A DNA stretch of 42,415 nt from an uncultured Bacillota bacterium. GTDB taxonomy: Bacteria; Bacillota; Dehalobacteriia; UBA4068; UBA4997. The notes below the pieces were generated by a model. That model did no database searches. It was not told where the DNA came from and saw only the letters and a list, made by a program, of their open reading frames with translations. Positions 1-8,581 of this stretch are shown here, piece after piece (position 1 is the stretch's first letter; every line of letters begins with the position of its first letter). The translations under genes were made by a program, and so were the position numbers. Location: the NCBI GenBank assembly GCA_948907985.1, contig CAQWMM010000014.1, positions 1 through 42,415 of the forward strand, read 5' to 3'.

Positions 1-217
1 ACGGGTGGTTTATACCAAAAGCGGCCGGGAGGTTGTGTTGTGGCTGGGGCGGGCCGAGGTGCAGGTGAACGGCCAGATTTTAAGCACCGATTGTGCGCCG
101 GAAATGCGCAACGACCGGGTTATGGTGCCGCTGCGGGTGGTTACGGAAAATTTGGGTTTCAGCCTTAGCTGGAACAATGCGGAAAAAATGGCGGCCTTGC
201 TGTATGTTGCGCAGTAA
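1..217 (+). CDS. 3' end of a copper-amine-oxidase-N-like stalk domain protein (partial)
   Basis: The open frame enters from the left edge and stops at 217. A GTG at position 5 exists but has no ribosome binding site, so I read this as the C-terminal end of a larger gene. The last 70 residues have the pattern of the copper amine oxidase N-terminal ('stalk') domain common in extracellular clostridial proteins: a VNGQ strand, then an MVPLRVVTENLGF core, then a short W-containing strand. In that family the domain is exported and is thought to act as a protein- or wall-interaction module, not an oxidase. Catalytic identity cannot be judged because the rest is missing. Its last codons are duplicated downstream (see the 191-344 repeat). 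Confidence 0.6.
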   Translation, partial: RVVYTKSGREVVLWLGRAEVQVNGQILSTDCAPEMRNDRVMVPLRVVTENLGFSLSWNNAEKMAALLYVAQ

Positions 218-344
218 TATTGCCGGATAAAAAATTCGGCCTGTGAGAAACGGAGTAAAGAAACTAGAACAATCGTGGCTTTGCTGTATGTTGCGCAGTA
301 GTATTGCCGGATAAAAATATTCAGCCTGTAAGAAACGGAGTAAA
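191..344 (+). repeat. Tandem duplication of a gene end plus ribosome binding site (two units, about 84 nt period)
   Basis: Copy A (about 191-259) and copy B (about 275-344) share the codons for ALLYVAQ-stop, the following ATTGCCGGATAAAAA tract and CGGAG-TAAA. They differ by a few substitutions (TAA versus TAG stop, GTGAG versus GTAAG) and one inserted base. Copy B supplies the ribosome binding site of the LCP gene at 349. Copy A keeps the same GGAG but has no start codon behind it. The divergence suggests an old duplication and not a sequencing slip. Confidence 0.85.
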
Positions 345-348
345 AAAA

Positions 349-1395
349 ATGTCAGATAGAGAAAATCAAGGCAGTTGGTGGGGCAGGCATTTTGGCTTTC
401 TCTCGCCTGAGGCCAAAGCCTGGTTTTGGCTGGTGTTGTTGCTGCTGATTTGCGGCGGCTTTTACCTGGGCTTTTGGTATAGCTGTCAGCAGCCTAATCC
501 AATCACGGTGCCTTATGTTACGGCGGATAACTATGTGGAGGATCATACAACTCAACCGGCGGCCCCTCCTGATTATTTTGGCGAGGACGGCACGATTACG
601 GTGCTGCTGATGGGCTGTGATATGCGCGACGGCGAAACCTCCGGGCGTTCCGACACAATTATGCTGGCCTTTGTCAGCGCCGAAAAAAAGGCGGTTAATT
701 TGCTTTCTATTCCCCGGGATACCCGGGTGGAACTGGCGGAGGGCAAGGGCACAACCAAGATTAATCATGCTTTTGCCTATGGCGGCGTAACGCTTACCCG
801 CAAAACCATTGAGAACTTTTTGGATGTGGAGATTGACCGCTATGTTACGGTGGATTTTCAGGGCTTTGCGGATGTTATCGACGCGCTGGGCGGCGTGGAT
901 TATAATGTGGAGCAGCGCATGTATTATCCTGCGGAAAATATTGACTTGCAGGCCGGGCAGCAGCATTTGGACGGCAAAGCGGCGCTTTCATATGTGCGCT
1001 GGCGCGGCACGCCGACGGCGGATATTGGCCGTATTGAACGGCAGCAGAAATTTTTAAGCGCGGTGCTGGATCAGGTGATGAGCACTGGTACAATTCTGCG
1101 TTTGCCTAATCTGATTATCACGATCAATACATATGTTTCGACGGATTTCAGCTTATCGGAACTGACCTCGCTGATTAATGTTTTTAAGGATGTTAGCAGC
1201 GTAACCTTTAATTCGGCTATGGTGCCGGGCGACGGCACCTCGATAAACGGTATCAGCTATTGGCAGGCTTTCTCCAATCAAACGGCTGAGCTGGTGGAAC
1301 AGATGAAAAACTTTACCTATAATGTGGAGCCGGAACAGCCCGCGGCGGGAACAACACCGTCGGCGGACAATAATGGTACGGCTGGAGGAAATTGA
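349..1395 (+). CDS. LytR-CpsA-Psr (LCP) family glycopolymer ligase
   Basis: LCP enzymes transfer undecaprenyl-linked wall polymers onto peptidoglycan at the outer face of the membrane. The 348-residue protein has a short cytoplasmic N-terminus, one membrane segment (about residues 27-47), a low-complexity linker, then the LCP domain. Visible hallmarks are LLMGCDMRD, the GRSDTIML strand, SIPRDTRVEL with the catalytic-site arginine and aspartate pattern, and the KINHAFAYGG motif. The tail is rich in A, T, G and P. The ATG at 349 is chosen because GGAG (337-340) sits 8 nt upstream; an upstream in-frame TTG at 304 has no such site. It is followed 3 nt later by a WecG/TagA glycosyltransferase, so polymer synthesis and attachment are probably co-expressed. 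A paralogue lies at 27359. Confidence 0.93.
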   Translation: MSDRENQGSWWGRHFGFLSPEAKAWFWLVLLLLICGGFYLGFWYSCQQPNPITVPYVTADNYVEDHTTQPAAPPDYFGEDGTITVLLMGCDMRDGETSGRSDTIMLAFVSAEKKAVNLLSIPRDTRVELAEGKGTTKINHAFAYGGVTLTRKTIENFLDVEIDRYVTVDFQGFADVIDALGGVDYNVEQRMYYPAENIDLQAGQQHLDGKAALSYVRWRGTPTADIGRIERQQKFLSAVLDQVMSTGTILRLPNLIITINTYVSTDFSLSELTSLINVFKDVSSVTFNSAMVPGDGTSINGISYWQAFSNQTAELVEQMKNFTYNVEPEQPAAGTTPSADNNGTAGGN

Positions 1396-1398
1396 TTT

Positions 1399-2214
1399 AT
1401 GGCGGAAATGGAAATTCTGGGCGCAAAGATCAGCGATTATGATATGGTGGAAACTGTTTGCAGCGCTGCCGCTTTGATTGACGTGGGGCGGCAGGCGGCA
1501 GGCGGCGAACCGATGCTGCACCAGATTGTAACTCTGAACGCGGAAATTTTATATAAGGCGCAGACGGACGAGAGACTGCTGGCGGTTATTAACCAGGCGG
1601 AACTGGTAACGCCGGACGGCAGCGGTATTGTGATGGCGGCGCAAAAGCTTTGCAACCGGCAGATTGAGCGGGTTACGGGTATTGATTTGATGCAGGAGCT
1701 TTGCCGGCAAAGCGCGGCCTGCGGTTGGCAGATTTATTTGCTGGGGGCCAAACCCGGCGTGGCGGAGCAGGCCGGCCAAAACTTGCGGGATCAATATGGC
1801 AGCCTGATTTGCGGCTGCCACGACGGATATTTTAATGAAGATGAACAGGCCTGGATTATCGGCGAGATTAACGAGAAAAAGCCGGACATTCTATTTGTGG
1901 GGCTGGGCGCTCCCCGGCAGGAGTTCTGGATTGCCGAAAACCGCAGCCGGCTTAGGGTGCCGCTGGTAATCGGCGTGGGCGGTTGTTTTGACGTTATCTC
2001 CGGCAATTTGAAACGCGCGCCGCAGGTGTTTCAGCGCCTTGGTTTGGAATGGCTCTGGCGGCTGCTTAAGGAGCCGTGGCGTTTTGGCCGGATGATGGCG
2101 CTGCCCCGGTTTGCTATGCTGGTTAACCGGCAGGCCAAAGCAAAAAAACGCCTGGCCGAGGCTAATCAGCGCCAGATGACCGACGGCCGCCGGGAAAAAA
2201 AGCTGCCCCAATAA
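1399..2214 (+). CDS. WecG/TagA/CpsF family glycosyltransferase (GT26)
   Basis: GT26 enzymes such as TagA and WecG add N-acetylmannosamine or a related amino sugar to undecaprenyl-diphospho-GlcNAc, the second step of many wall-polymer linkage units. At 271 residues the length fits. Visible family motifs are TLNAEIL near residue 48, the TPDGSGIV motif with the proposed catalytic aspartate, the RVTGIDLM strand, VGLGAPRQEFW, GVGGCFDVISG followed by KRAP, and LEWLWRLLKEPWR near the C-terminus. A GGAGGA site (1384-1389) precedes the ATG. It would act on the lipid made by the WecA/TagO homologue at 16327. The exact sugar cannot be told from sequence; the tagA or wecG name would be a guess. Confidence 0.92.
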   Translation: MAEMEILGAKISDYDMVETVCSAAALIDVGRQAAGGEPMLHQIVTLNAEILYKAQTDERLLAVINQAELVTPDGSGIVMAAQKLCNRQIERVTGIDLMQELCRQSAACGWQIYLLGAKPGVAEQAGQNLRDQYGSLICGCHDGYFNEDEQAWIIGEINEKKPDILFVGLGAPRQEFWIAENRSRLRVPLVIGVGGCFDVISGNLKRAPQVFQRLGLEWLWRLLKEPWRFGRMMALPRFAMLVNRQAKAKKRLAEANQRQMTDGRREKKLPQ

Positions 2215-2258
2215 GCGTCTGTTGGCGGACAAATTTTGCAAGTTTTAGTTAAAAAAAT

Positions 2259-2290
2259 TTGTAATTATATATGTAAACCTGTGATAAAAT
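2259..2290 (+). promoter_or_regulatory. Possible promoter for the SLH protein gene
   Basis: TTGTAA (2259-2264) is followed after 17-19 nt by a GATAAAAT stretch (2283-2290) in an AT-rich gap just before the AGGGAG ribosome binding site. The match is partial and the assignment is tentative. Confidence 0.35.
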
Positions 2291-2316
2291 TTAGTTTGTT
2301 AAGGGAGTGAGAAAAA

Positions 2317-3879
2317 TTGCGTAACTTGAAGATTATTGGCCTGGCATTTTTGCTGACTTTGGTTCTGGCCGGACAGGCGCTGGCTTTCACCGATATTGAC
2401 GCTTGCAGCCAGGCAACCCAGCAGGCAATCAACGAGCTGGCGGAAAAACAGATTTTAAACGGCTATATTGACGATACTTTCCGTCCGAACGACAGCATTA
2501 GCCGCGCCGAGTTCGCCAAGGTTTCGACTCTGGCGCTGACGGCCAAAACCAATACCCCTTTGGGCGCTGTGCAGGAAATTGCTTTCAGCGACGTGCCGGC
2601 GGCTGCCTGGTATGTTAAAGACGTGGCTAACGCGCTGGCGCTGGGGCTGATGAAAGGCGATGCCGAGGGCACTTTCCGCCCGAACGATACGGTGAGCCAG
2701 GCGGAGGTTCTGACGGTTTTGGTGCGCGGCCTGGGCTATACCGAGGGGGAAATGGCAAAACTGCACTGGCCGGAAAATTATCTGGCTAAGGCGGAAGAAA
2801 TTGGTTTGCTGCCGGCGGCCAGTGTTTTCAATCCTAATGCGGCCTGCACCCGCGGCCAGGCGGCGGCCTATGTCGCCCGGATGCTGGCTTTGCCGATGGC
2901 CGGACAGAATACCGCTGAAGAGCCGGTTAAAGAGCCGACCAAAGAACAGCCGGCCGTTGCTGTTATCTATGATTACGGCGTGGTTACCGAGCTGGGCGCG
3001 GAACAGATTACTATTAGCAGCGCTGACGAGGGTCTGCATACCTATAAACTGGCGGCTAACTGCGATTGGCAGACGGCCAAGAGCGAATGCGGCCCGGGAC
3101 GGCTGGTTCACTTTGGCGTAAACGCTGATAATGCGGTGGTCAGCGTTTCCCGTCAGAATATTAATACTCACAATCAGAACGAGGCGGAGGTGGCCGGCAG
3201 CCAGATTAAGCTGAACGGCAAAAACCTGCTGTTAGACGACGCTACGGAAGTGTTTTTGATGAACAGTTCCGGCGGCGTTAGCAGCGTTAGCGTTGACCGT
3301 CTGTATGCCAGTACTTATGTGGCGGATCTGCGCAGCAACGATTATCGCGCGCCTTTGCAGTATGTGGCCGACGGCAAAACCGTCAGCTGCCTGTTGATTG
3401 GCGATTATCGCGGGGCGGGCGGCCAGCAGTTTGGTTTTGTGGAAACCTACGGCACCGGCGAGAATGGTCTGGCGGTGAAATTCTACGGCGATGAGAATTT
3501 TTATGAATGGCATAATGCGGACAAGAGCGGCGAGCGGCCGCAGGTTGATGTGCTCTATGCTTATGAATATCGCGCCAGCGGGGTGAGCGCTTATCCGGTG
3601 GACCGCATGGCCGAGGAAATCCGCGGCACTTATGGCAACGGCGATATTGTGCGGATAGCCGGCGATATTTGTTATACAGAGGGCGGACTGCCGTTTATTG
3701 TTGCGGCGGATACAGTGATCATGAAGGTTTCTGTTCGCTCGGACGGCACGATTTATAAGGTGGAATATATTGACACTGTTTATGGCGGCGACCGGGTTTG
3801 CGTGCGCTATACTAAAAAAACCGGCTCTAACTACACCGGTATTGAAGCGGCATATATTTTGGTTATTGACGCTGTTTAA
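2317..3879 (+). CDS. SLH-domain surface protein with unknown C-terminal region
   Basis: The 520-residue product starts with TTG behind an AGGGAG site and has a classic signal peptide ending at ALA-FT (about residue 23). Residues 24-195 contain three S-layer homology repeats, each with the F.D / W..... / NGY.DGTFRPND...RAEF pattern (for example DDTFRPNDSISRAEF and EGTFRPNDTVSQAEV). SLH modules bind pyruvylated secondary wall polymer, or peptidoglycan-linked polyamines in diderm Firmicutes. After an EPVKEPTKEQPAV linker comes about 300 residues of beta-rich sequence that I do not recognise. The csaB gene at 13639 would make the ligand for this protein. A terminator follows at 3907. Confidence 0.9.
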   Translation: MRNLKIIGLAFLLTLVLAGQALAFTDIDACSQATQQAINELAEKQILNGYIDDTFRPNDSISRAEFAKVSTLALTAKTNTPLGAVQEIAFSDVPAAAWYVKDVANALALGLMKGDAEGTFRPNDTVSQAEVLTVLVRGLGYTEGEMAKLHWPENYLAKAEEIGLLPAASVFNPNAACTRGQAAAYVARMLALPMAGQNTAEEPVKEPTKEQPAVAVIYDYGVVTELGAEQITISSADEGLHTYKLAANCDWQTAKSECGPGRLVHFGVNADNAVVSVSRQNINTHNQNEAEVAGSQIKLNGKNLLLDDATEVFLMNSSGGVSSVSVDRLYASTYVADLRSNDYRAPLQYVADGKTVSCLLIGDYRGAGGQQFGFVETYGTGENGLAVKFYGDENFYEWHNADKSGERPQVDVLYAYEYRASGVSAYPVDRMAEEIRGTYGNGDIVRIAGDICYTEGGLPFIVAADTVIMKVSVRSDGTIYKVEYIDTVYGGDRVCVRYTKKTGSNYTGIEAAYILVIDAV

Positions 3880-3906
3880 GCCGTATTTGAACTAAAAGCA
3901 TTTAAT

Positions 3907-3962
3907 AAATTAGCTCGCGCCGGATTTCTGACAGAAAATGGTTAGCGGGCTAATTTTTTTTT
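3907..3962 (+). terminator. Rho-independent terminator after the SLH gene
   Basis: Arms 3907-3918 and 3945-3956 pair (AAATTAGCTCGC with GCGGGCTAATTT, one G-U pair), followed by a run of eight or more T. Confidence 0.88.
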
Positions 3963-3980
3963 CGCCAGTTAATATTAAAT

Positions 3981-4011
3981 TAAACTTTAGTTTATATTGC
4001 TTTTGTATAAT
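3981..4011 (+). promoter_or_regulatory. Promoter of the RND efflux operon with operator-like inverted repeat
   Basis: A perfect TATAAT lies at 4006-4011. In the place of the -35 box is a perfect inverted repeat, TAAACT-TT-AGTTTA (3981-3994), and no good -35 hexamer is present. A weak -35 overlapped by a dyad is typical of MarR- or TetR-type control of efflux genes. No regulator gene is adjacent, so the binding protein is unknown. Confidence 0.55.
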
Positions 4012-4088
4012 TTGCGTGTAACAATTATTGTTCGCTAAAGGCGCTTGACGAATTAATGATCTAATATATCTTAAGGAAGGAATTAAAT

Positions 4089-5255
4089 ATGAAAAATTTA
4101 GTCAAAAAACCAGGTTCTCTAAGTTTTCTGGCCCTGTTGCTGGCGGGCCTGCTTTTGCTTGGCGGCTGCGGCGGCGACGCGCAGAATGGCGAGTCCGCAC
4201 CGGAGCCGGGGATTGCGGTGGAGGTTGCGACAGCCGCGACGGGCTCTATTGTGAACTCTACGGTGGTTCGGGGCAATGTGGCGGCTACCGACGATGTTTA
4301 TGTGATCCCCAAGGCGCAGGGCGTGGTGCGCTCGGTTAGTGTGCAGGTGGGCGACTATATCAGCAACGGCCAGCCTATTTGCCAGCTGGATACGGTAGAT
4401 TTGCAAACCAGCCTGGCTTTGGCGCGGAGCCAGTATGACACGCTGAATACCTCTTATCAGGAGGCGGTGAAGAACCGCGACCGTTACGCGGCGCTTTATG
4501 CGGAGGGGGCAGTTTCGCTGGCGCAGTATGAGCAGGCGGAAACCACGGTTAAAACCATGAACTTGGAGGGCGCGCGCTTGCAGGTTCAGCAGATTCAGGA
4601 TCAGATTAACAACTGCACGGTGCGTTCTACCATCAGCGGCGTGGTGGCTGAGGTTAACGTGAACCCTGGCGATATGGCCGGCAGTAATTATGTGGCGCGC
4701 GTGGTAGACGTTGATAAGGTTAAACTGGTGGCTAATGTTACGGAAACCGTGCTGGGCAGCCTGGAGCAGGGCATGGAGGTTACGGTGAAGATTGACGCGG
4801 CTGGCAGCGAGCCTTTTGCCGGGCGGGTTAGTTCCATGCCGGTGGCGGCTAACGCAACGATGACTTATCCGGTGGAAATTACGATTGATAACCCGGAACA
4901 TAAGATTATGGCCGGTATGTTTGCCGAAGTCAGCGTGGTTCGGGAACAGTCGGCGGCTGAAAATCTGATTATCCCCAAGAGCGCGGTTAATAACAATAAC
5001 GAGGTTTTTGTGGTGGATGAGCAGAATGTTGCGCATCTGCGCCAGGTGGAAACCGGTTTGTCTGATGATAATAATATTGAAATTTTAAGCGGTCTGAATG
5101 ACGGCGAACAGGTTGTCGCGGTGGGTGCTTATTTGCTTACGGACGGAGCCGCGGTGCGTATTGTAACCTCTGATGCGTCTGACGCTGCTGACGCAGCGGA
5201 GCCGGAAGACAGCGGCGCGGCGGATAATGAGGAAAACGGCGGCGCTCAGCAATAG
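4089..5255 (+). CDS. RND efflux periplasmic-adaptor-type subunit (membrane fusion protein), lipoprotein
   Basis: This 388-residue AcrA/MexA/MacA-type adaptor would link the RND pump at 5280 to the TolC-like protein at 8582. The N-terminus has a basic start, a hydrophobic core and LLLGGC, a lipobox predicting a lipid-anchored cysteine at about residue 28. The biotinyl-lipoyl half motifs are at KAQGVVRSVSVQVGDYISNG and SGVVAEVNVNPGD, flanking a helical hairpin of about 100 residues (DTLNTSYQEAVKNRDRYAAL onward). A beta-barrel and a membrane-proximal domain follow (VKIDAAGSEPFAGRVSSM, NNEVFVVDEQNVAHLRQV). The C-terminal tail is Ala/Asp/Glu-rich. The start has AAGGAAGG upstream. It is separated from the pump gene by only 24 nt. 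Confidence 0.93.
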   Translation: MKNLVKKPGSLSFLALLLAGLLLLGGCGGDAQNGESAPEPGIAVEVATAATGSIVNSTVVRGNVAATDDVYVIPKAQGVVRSVSVQVGDYISNGQPICQLDTVDLQTSLALARSQYDTLNTSYQEAVKNRDRYAALYAEGAVSLAQYEQAETTVKTMNLEGARLQVQQIQDQINNCTVRSTISGVVAEVNVNPGDMAGSNYVARVVDVDKVKLVANVTETVLGSLEQGMEVTVKIDAAGSEPFAGRVSSMPVAANATMTYPVEITIDNPEHKIMAGMFAEVSVVREQSAAENLIIPKSAVNNNNEVFVVDEQNVAHLRQVETGLSDDNNIEILSGLNDGEQVVAVGAYLLTDGAAVRIVTSDASDAADAAEPEDSGAADNEENGGAQQ

Positions 5256-5279
5256 CCGGCGGCAGCGGAGGATATCTAA

Positions 5280-8200
5280 ATGAACATAATTAAATTAGCG
5301 GTTAAGCGCAGAGTTACGGTGATGATGATCTTCGTCTGCATCGTGATGCTGGGTTTGGTTTCGTTCAGCCGTTTGGGCATGGATTTGATGCCGGATATGG
5401 AGATCCCGGTGGCGCTGGTGATGACCACCTACAGCGGCGCGGGCAGTGAAGAAGTTGAAACCATGATTACGGAAACTATTGAAACCGCCGTGGCCGGCGT
5501 GGAGGGCGTACAGGATATTTATTCCATGTCGTCAACCGGCAGTTCTATGGTTATGGTGCAGTATGACTGGGGAACGGATTTGGATCAGGCTGGCATTGAC
5601 CTGCGGGAGCGGGTGGCCATGATGGAAAGTTTTCTGCCGGACGGCGCGGACGCGCCCATGGTTATGAAGATGAACATGAACTCCATGCCGATTTTGATGA
5701 TGGCCGTAAACAGCGATTCGGGCCTGGCCGAGCTGAAACAGACCTTGGAAGATGATATTGTCCCCAAGCTGGAGCGGCAGCCCGGCGTGGCCTCAGTTAC
5801 GGTGGGCGGCGGTTATGTTAATCAGGTTAATGTTACCGTGAACCCGGCGGTGTTGGAGAATTATAACCTTTCTATTCAGGCTATTACCGGAGCCATTCAG
5901 GCTAATAATATGAATATGGCGGCCGGCCAGGTGGTGGACGGCGGCAAGAATATGACAATTCGTTTGATGGGCAAATATACGGCCTTAAGCGATATTGAAA
6001 ATGTGGACGTAACCCTGCCCAATGGCAGTCTGGTTAAGCTAAAGGATATTGCCAGCGTGGAATTGGCGCAGGAAGAAAACGATTTTGACGTTTATCAGAA
6101 CGGCCACGAGGCAATGTATATTGCGATTACCAAGCAGAGCGACGCCAATACGGTTTCTACCGCCAACGCGGTTTTGGCTGTTTGCGAAGAACTACAGCAA
6201 ACCACGCCCGGCAATTTGCAGATTACGGTGGCAATGAACCAGGCCGAGATGATCGAAATGTCGATTGACAGCTTGGTTAACAGCTTGTTGACCGGCGCGC
6301 TGCTGGCGGTGTTGGTGCTGTTTATCTTCCTGCGCAGTGTGCGCAGTACGCTGGTTATTGCTATCTCTATCCCAATTTCTTTGATTGCTACTTGTATGCT
6401 GATGTATTTCTGCGATATGACGTTTAACGTGCTGACGCTGGGCGGTATGGCGCTGGGCGCTGGTATGATGGTGGACAGTTCAATCGTTATTCTGGAAAAC
6501 ATTCAGCGTTTGCGCACGCTGGGTATGAGCGGCTTTGACGCGGCGGTTAAGGGCGCCAGCCAAATGTTGCTGGCTGTTATTTCTTCCACTTTAACAACGG
6601 TGGCGGTGTTCCTGCCGATTGGCTTTACCGAGGGTATGGCCGCGGTGATGTTTAAGGATATGTCGTTAACCATTACTTTTGCCATGCTGGCCAGTTTGGT
6701 TTCGGCCATTGTGTTGGTGCCGATGCTGTGTTCAACGCTGTTGCGGCCGGAGGCCAGTTACAGCACCGAGGGCAAAGGCTTAAAGCCGCTGATTGGCAAA
6801 ATACAGAATGTGGTGGCCGGGTGGTTTGAAAATTTGAGCAAGGTTTATCACAAAATGTTGGTGGTGGCTTTGCGCCGGCGCAAAACCACAGTTCTGGCGA
6901 TTGTGGCTTTGCTGGTTGTTTCTTTTGGTCTGTTGGCCGTGGTGGGCTTTGAGTTTATGCCATCTACAGCCAGCAATCAAATGACGGTTAATATCACCCT
7001 GGAAGACGGCACGGCTAAGGAAGAAACAGCCAAGGTGGCCGCGCGCGCCGAGCAGATTATTTATGAAGTGCTGGGCGAGGATCTGACCAACAATATGATG
7101 TTGGTGGGCGGTCAGGCCGGCATGGGCGGCAGCGGCGAAAATATTGCCCAGTATATGTTGACGCTGAAAAAAGAAAGCGAACGCCAATCTGATATTAATG
7201 TGTTGGCAGATAACCTGCGCAGCCGTCTGACGGATTTGGCCGGCGTTGAAGTGAGCGTCAGCGTGGGCGATATGATGAGTATGAGCAGTTCTTCCAGTTC
7301 TGGCGCGTCTTTGAGCATTTACGGCGAGGATTTGGATACTTTGCGCGAACTGGGTAACCGGGTGGCCGCGATTATGGAGAGTATGCCGGCCGCGCGCGAG
7401 GTGGAAAGCAGCCTGGACGACGCTTTGCCGGAACTTAATCTGGTTATTAATTCTAACAAGGCGGCGCAGCTGGGTATGACGGTGCCGCAGGTGGCCTCTT
7501 ACGTTAACAGCTATGTCAGCGGCGTAACTGCTACTAAATATACCGAGGACAGCGGCAACGAGATTGACGTGGTGGTGCAGGTGCCCCAGGAATATCAGGA
7601 TAATTTGAATCTGATTCTGAACCAGCGCATGACCGCCCCCACCGGCCAGATTTACCGGCTAGGCGACGTGGTGAGCGTGGCGAACGGTTATGGCCCGCTT
7701 TCGATTGACCGTATCAATCAGGAGCGCTATGTTACAATCAGCTGCTCGCTGGTGGGGCAGGATTTGATGTCTTTCACCAATGAACTTAACGCTCGCCTGG
7801 ATGCGGAACTGGTGCTGCCGCAGGGCTATCGTTTTGAATCCGAGGGCAGTTTTGAGCAGATGATGGAGGCGTTCAGCAGCCTGTTGATGGCGCTGGCGCT
7901 GGGCTGCGCGCTGATCTATATGATTATGGCGGCCCTTTACGAATCGTTCAGCCAGCCGTTTATTATCTTCCTTTCGGTGCCAACGGCCTTTATCGGCGCG
8001 TTCTTCGGCCTATTTATCACTGGCCATGCTCTGGACGTTACCGGTATGATTGGTTTAATTATGCTGGTGGGTATTGTGGTTAATAACGGTATCGTTTTGG
8101 TGGATACGATTAACCAATTGCGCCGCGAGGAGGGCAAGGGGCTGCACCAGGCCATTTTGATTGCCGGCCCGCAGCGTTTGCGCCCGATTTTAATGACGGC

Positions 8201-8435
8201 GTTGACCACAATCCTTTCTATGCTGCCGATGGCCTTTTTTGGCAGCGACGGCGGCCAGATGGCGGCCGGTATGGCGATCGTGGTATCGTTTGGTCTGGCG
8301 GTTTCCACCATGCTGACGCTGTTGTTTGTGCCGGTTATGTATAGCCTGTTTGAAGACGGCGCAAAGAAAGTTGGTATGCGCAGCGCTAAATCCCGCAACG
8401 GTCTGCATGCCGACGAGGAACCGGCTGTTAATTAA
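5280..8435 (+). CDS. RND family multidrug-type efflux pump (AcrB/HAE-like)
   Basis: At 1051 residues this is a full-length RND transporter, a proton-driven trimer in the cytoplasmic membrane. The N-terminal start MNIIKLAVKRRVTVMMIF and the GLVSFSRLGMDLMPDMEIP signature are typical. Membrane segments 2-6 lie around residues 335-490, including the TM4 motif GMMVDSSIVILENIQ with the proton-relay aspartate. A second periplasmic loop runs about 560-860, and segments 8-12 follow with GIVVNNGIVLVDTINQLRR in TM10. The large Met- and Ser-rich loop (MMSMSSSSSSGAS) is unusual but in frame. GGAGGA precedes the ATG. Substrate cannot be deduced; the lack of the DD pair in TM4 (D-S here) is common in the Gram-positive and HAE2-like branches. 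Confidence 0.95.
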   Translation: MNIIKLAVKRRVTVMMIFVCIVMLGLVSFSRLGMDLMPDMEIPVALVMTTYSGAGSEEVETMITETIETAVAGVEGVQDIYSMSSTGSSMVMVQYDWGTDLDQAGIDLRERVAMMESFLPDGADAPMVMKMNMNSMPILMMAVNSDSGLAELKQTLEDDIVPKLERQPGVASVTVGGGYVNQVNVTVNPAVLENYNLSIQAITGAIQANNMNMAAGQVVDGGKNMTIRLMGKYTALSDIENVDVTLPNGSLVKLKDIASVELAQEENDFDVYQNGHEAMYIAITKQSDANTVSTANAVLAVCEELQQTTPGNLQITVAMNQAEMIEMSIDSLVNSLLTGALLAVLVLFIFLRSVRSTLVIAISIPISLIATCMLMYFCDMTFNVLTLGGMALGAGMMVDSSIVILENIQRLRTLGMSGFDAAVKGASQMLLAVISSTLTTVAVFLPIGFTEGMAAVMFKDMSLTITFAMLASLVSAIVLVPMLCSTLLRPEASYSTEGKGLKPLIGKIQNVVAGWFENLSKVYHKMLVVALRRRKTTVLAIVALLVVSFGLLAVVGFEFMPSTASNQMTVNITLEDGTAKEETAKVAARAEQIIYEVLGEDLTNNMMLVGGQAGMGGSGENIAQYMLTLKKESERQSDINVLADNLRSRLTDLAGVEVSVSVGDMMSMSSSSSSGASLSIYGEDLDTLRELGNRVAAIMESMPAAREVESSLDDALPELNLVINSNKAAQLGMTVPQVASYVNSYVSGVTATKYTEDSGNEIDVVVQVPQEYQDNLNLILNQRMTAPTGQIYRLGDVVSVANGYGPLSIDRINQERYVTISCSLVGQDLMSFTNELNARLDAELVLPQGYRFESEGSFEQMMEAFSSLLMALALGCALIYMIMAALYESFSQPFIIFLSVPTAFIGAFFGLFITGHALDVTGMIGLIMLVGIVVNNGIVLVDTINQLRREEGKGLHQAILIAGPQRLRPILMTALTTILSMLPMAFFGSDGGQMAAGMAIVVSFGLAVSTMLTLLFVPVMYSLFEDGAKKVGMRSAKSRNGLHADEEPAVN

Positions 8436-8513
8436 CAGACTTAAATTCCAACATGTTCCGGTGCGGTTTTATACAAAAAGACAGAATTGTTTAGTTATTG
8501 CCGCGCCGGTTTA

Positions 8514-8522
8514 TGTTATAAT
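8514..8522 (+). promoter_or_regulatory. Extended -10 promoter for the TolC-like gene
   Basis: TGTTATAAT (8514-8522) is a perfect extended -10 box with no convincing -35. It sits 60 nt upstream of the TolC-like start, suggesting that the gene can be expressed separately from the pump. Confidence 0.5.
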
Positions 8523-8581
8523 TAATAAAGAAAAATAAAAGTTTAAAAAATCGAAAAAAATAAAAACAGGAGGAATGTCGT

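Noticed and set aside
7255..7320. Frameshift or low-complexity insertion in the RND pump (Met/Ser-rich stretch)
   Set aside because: The frame stays open and the flanking motifs of the second periplasmic loop are in register, so it is read as natural variation.
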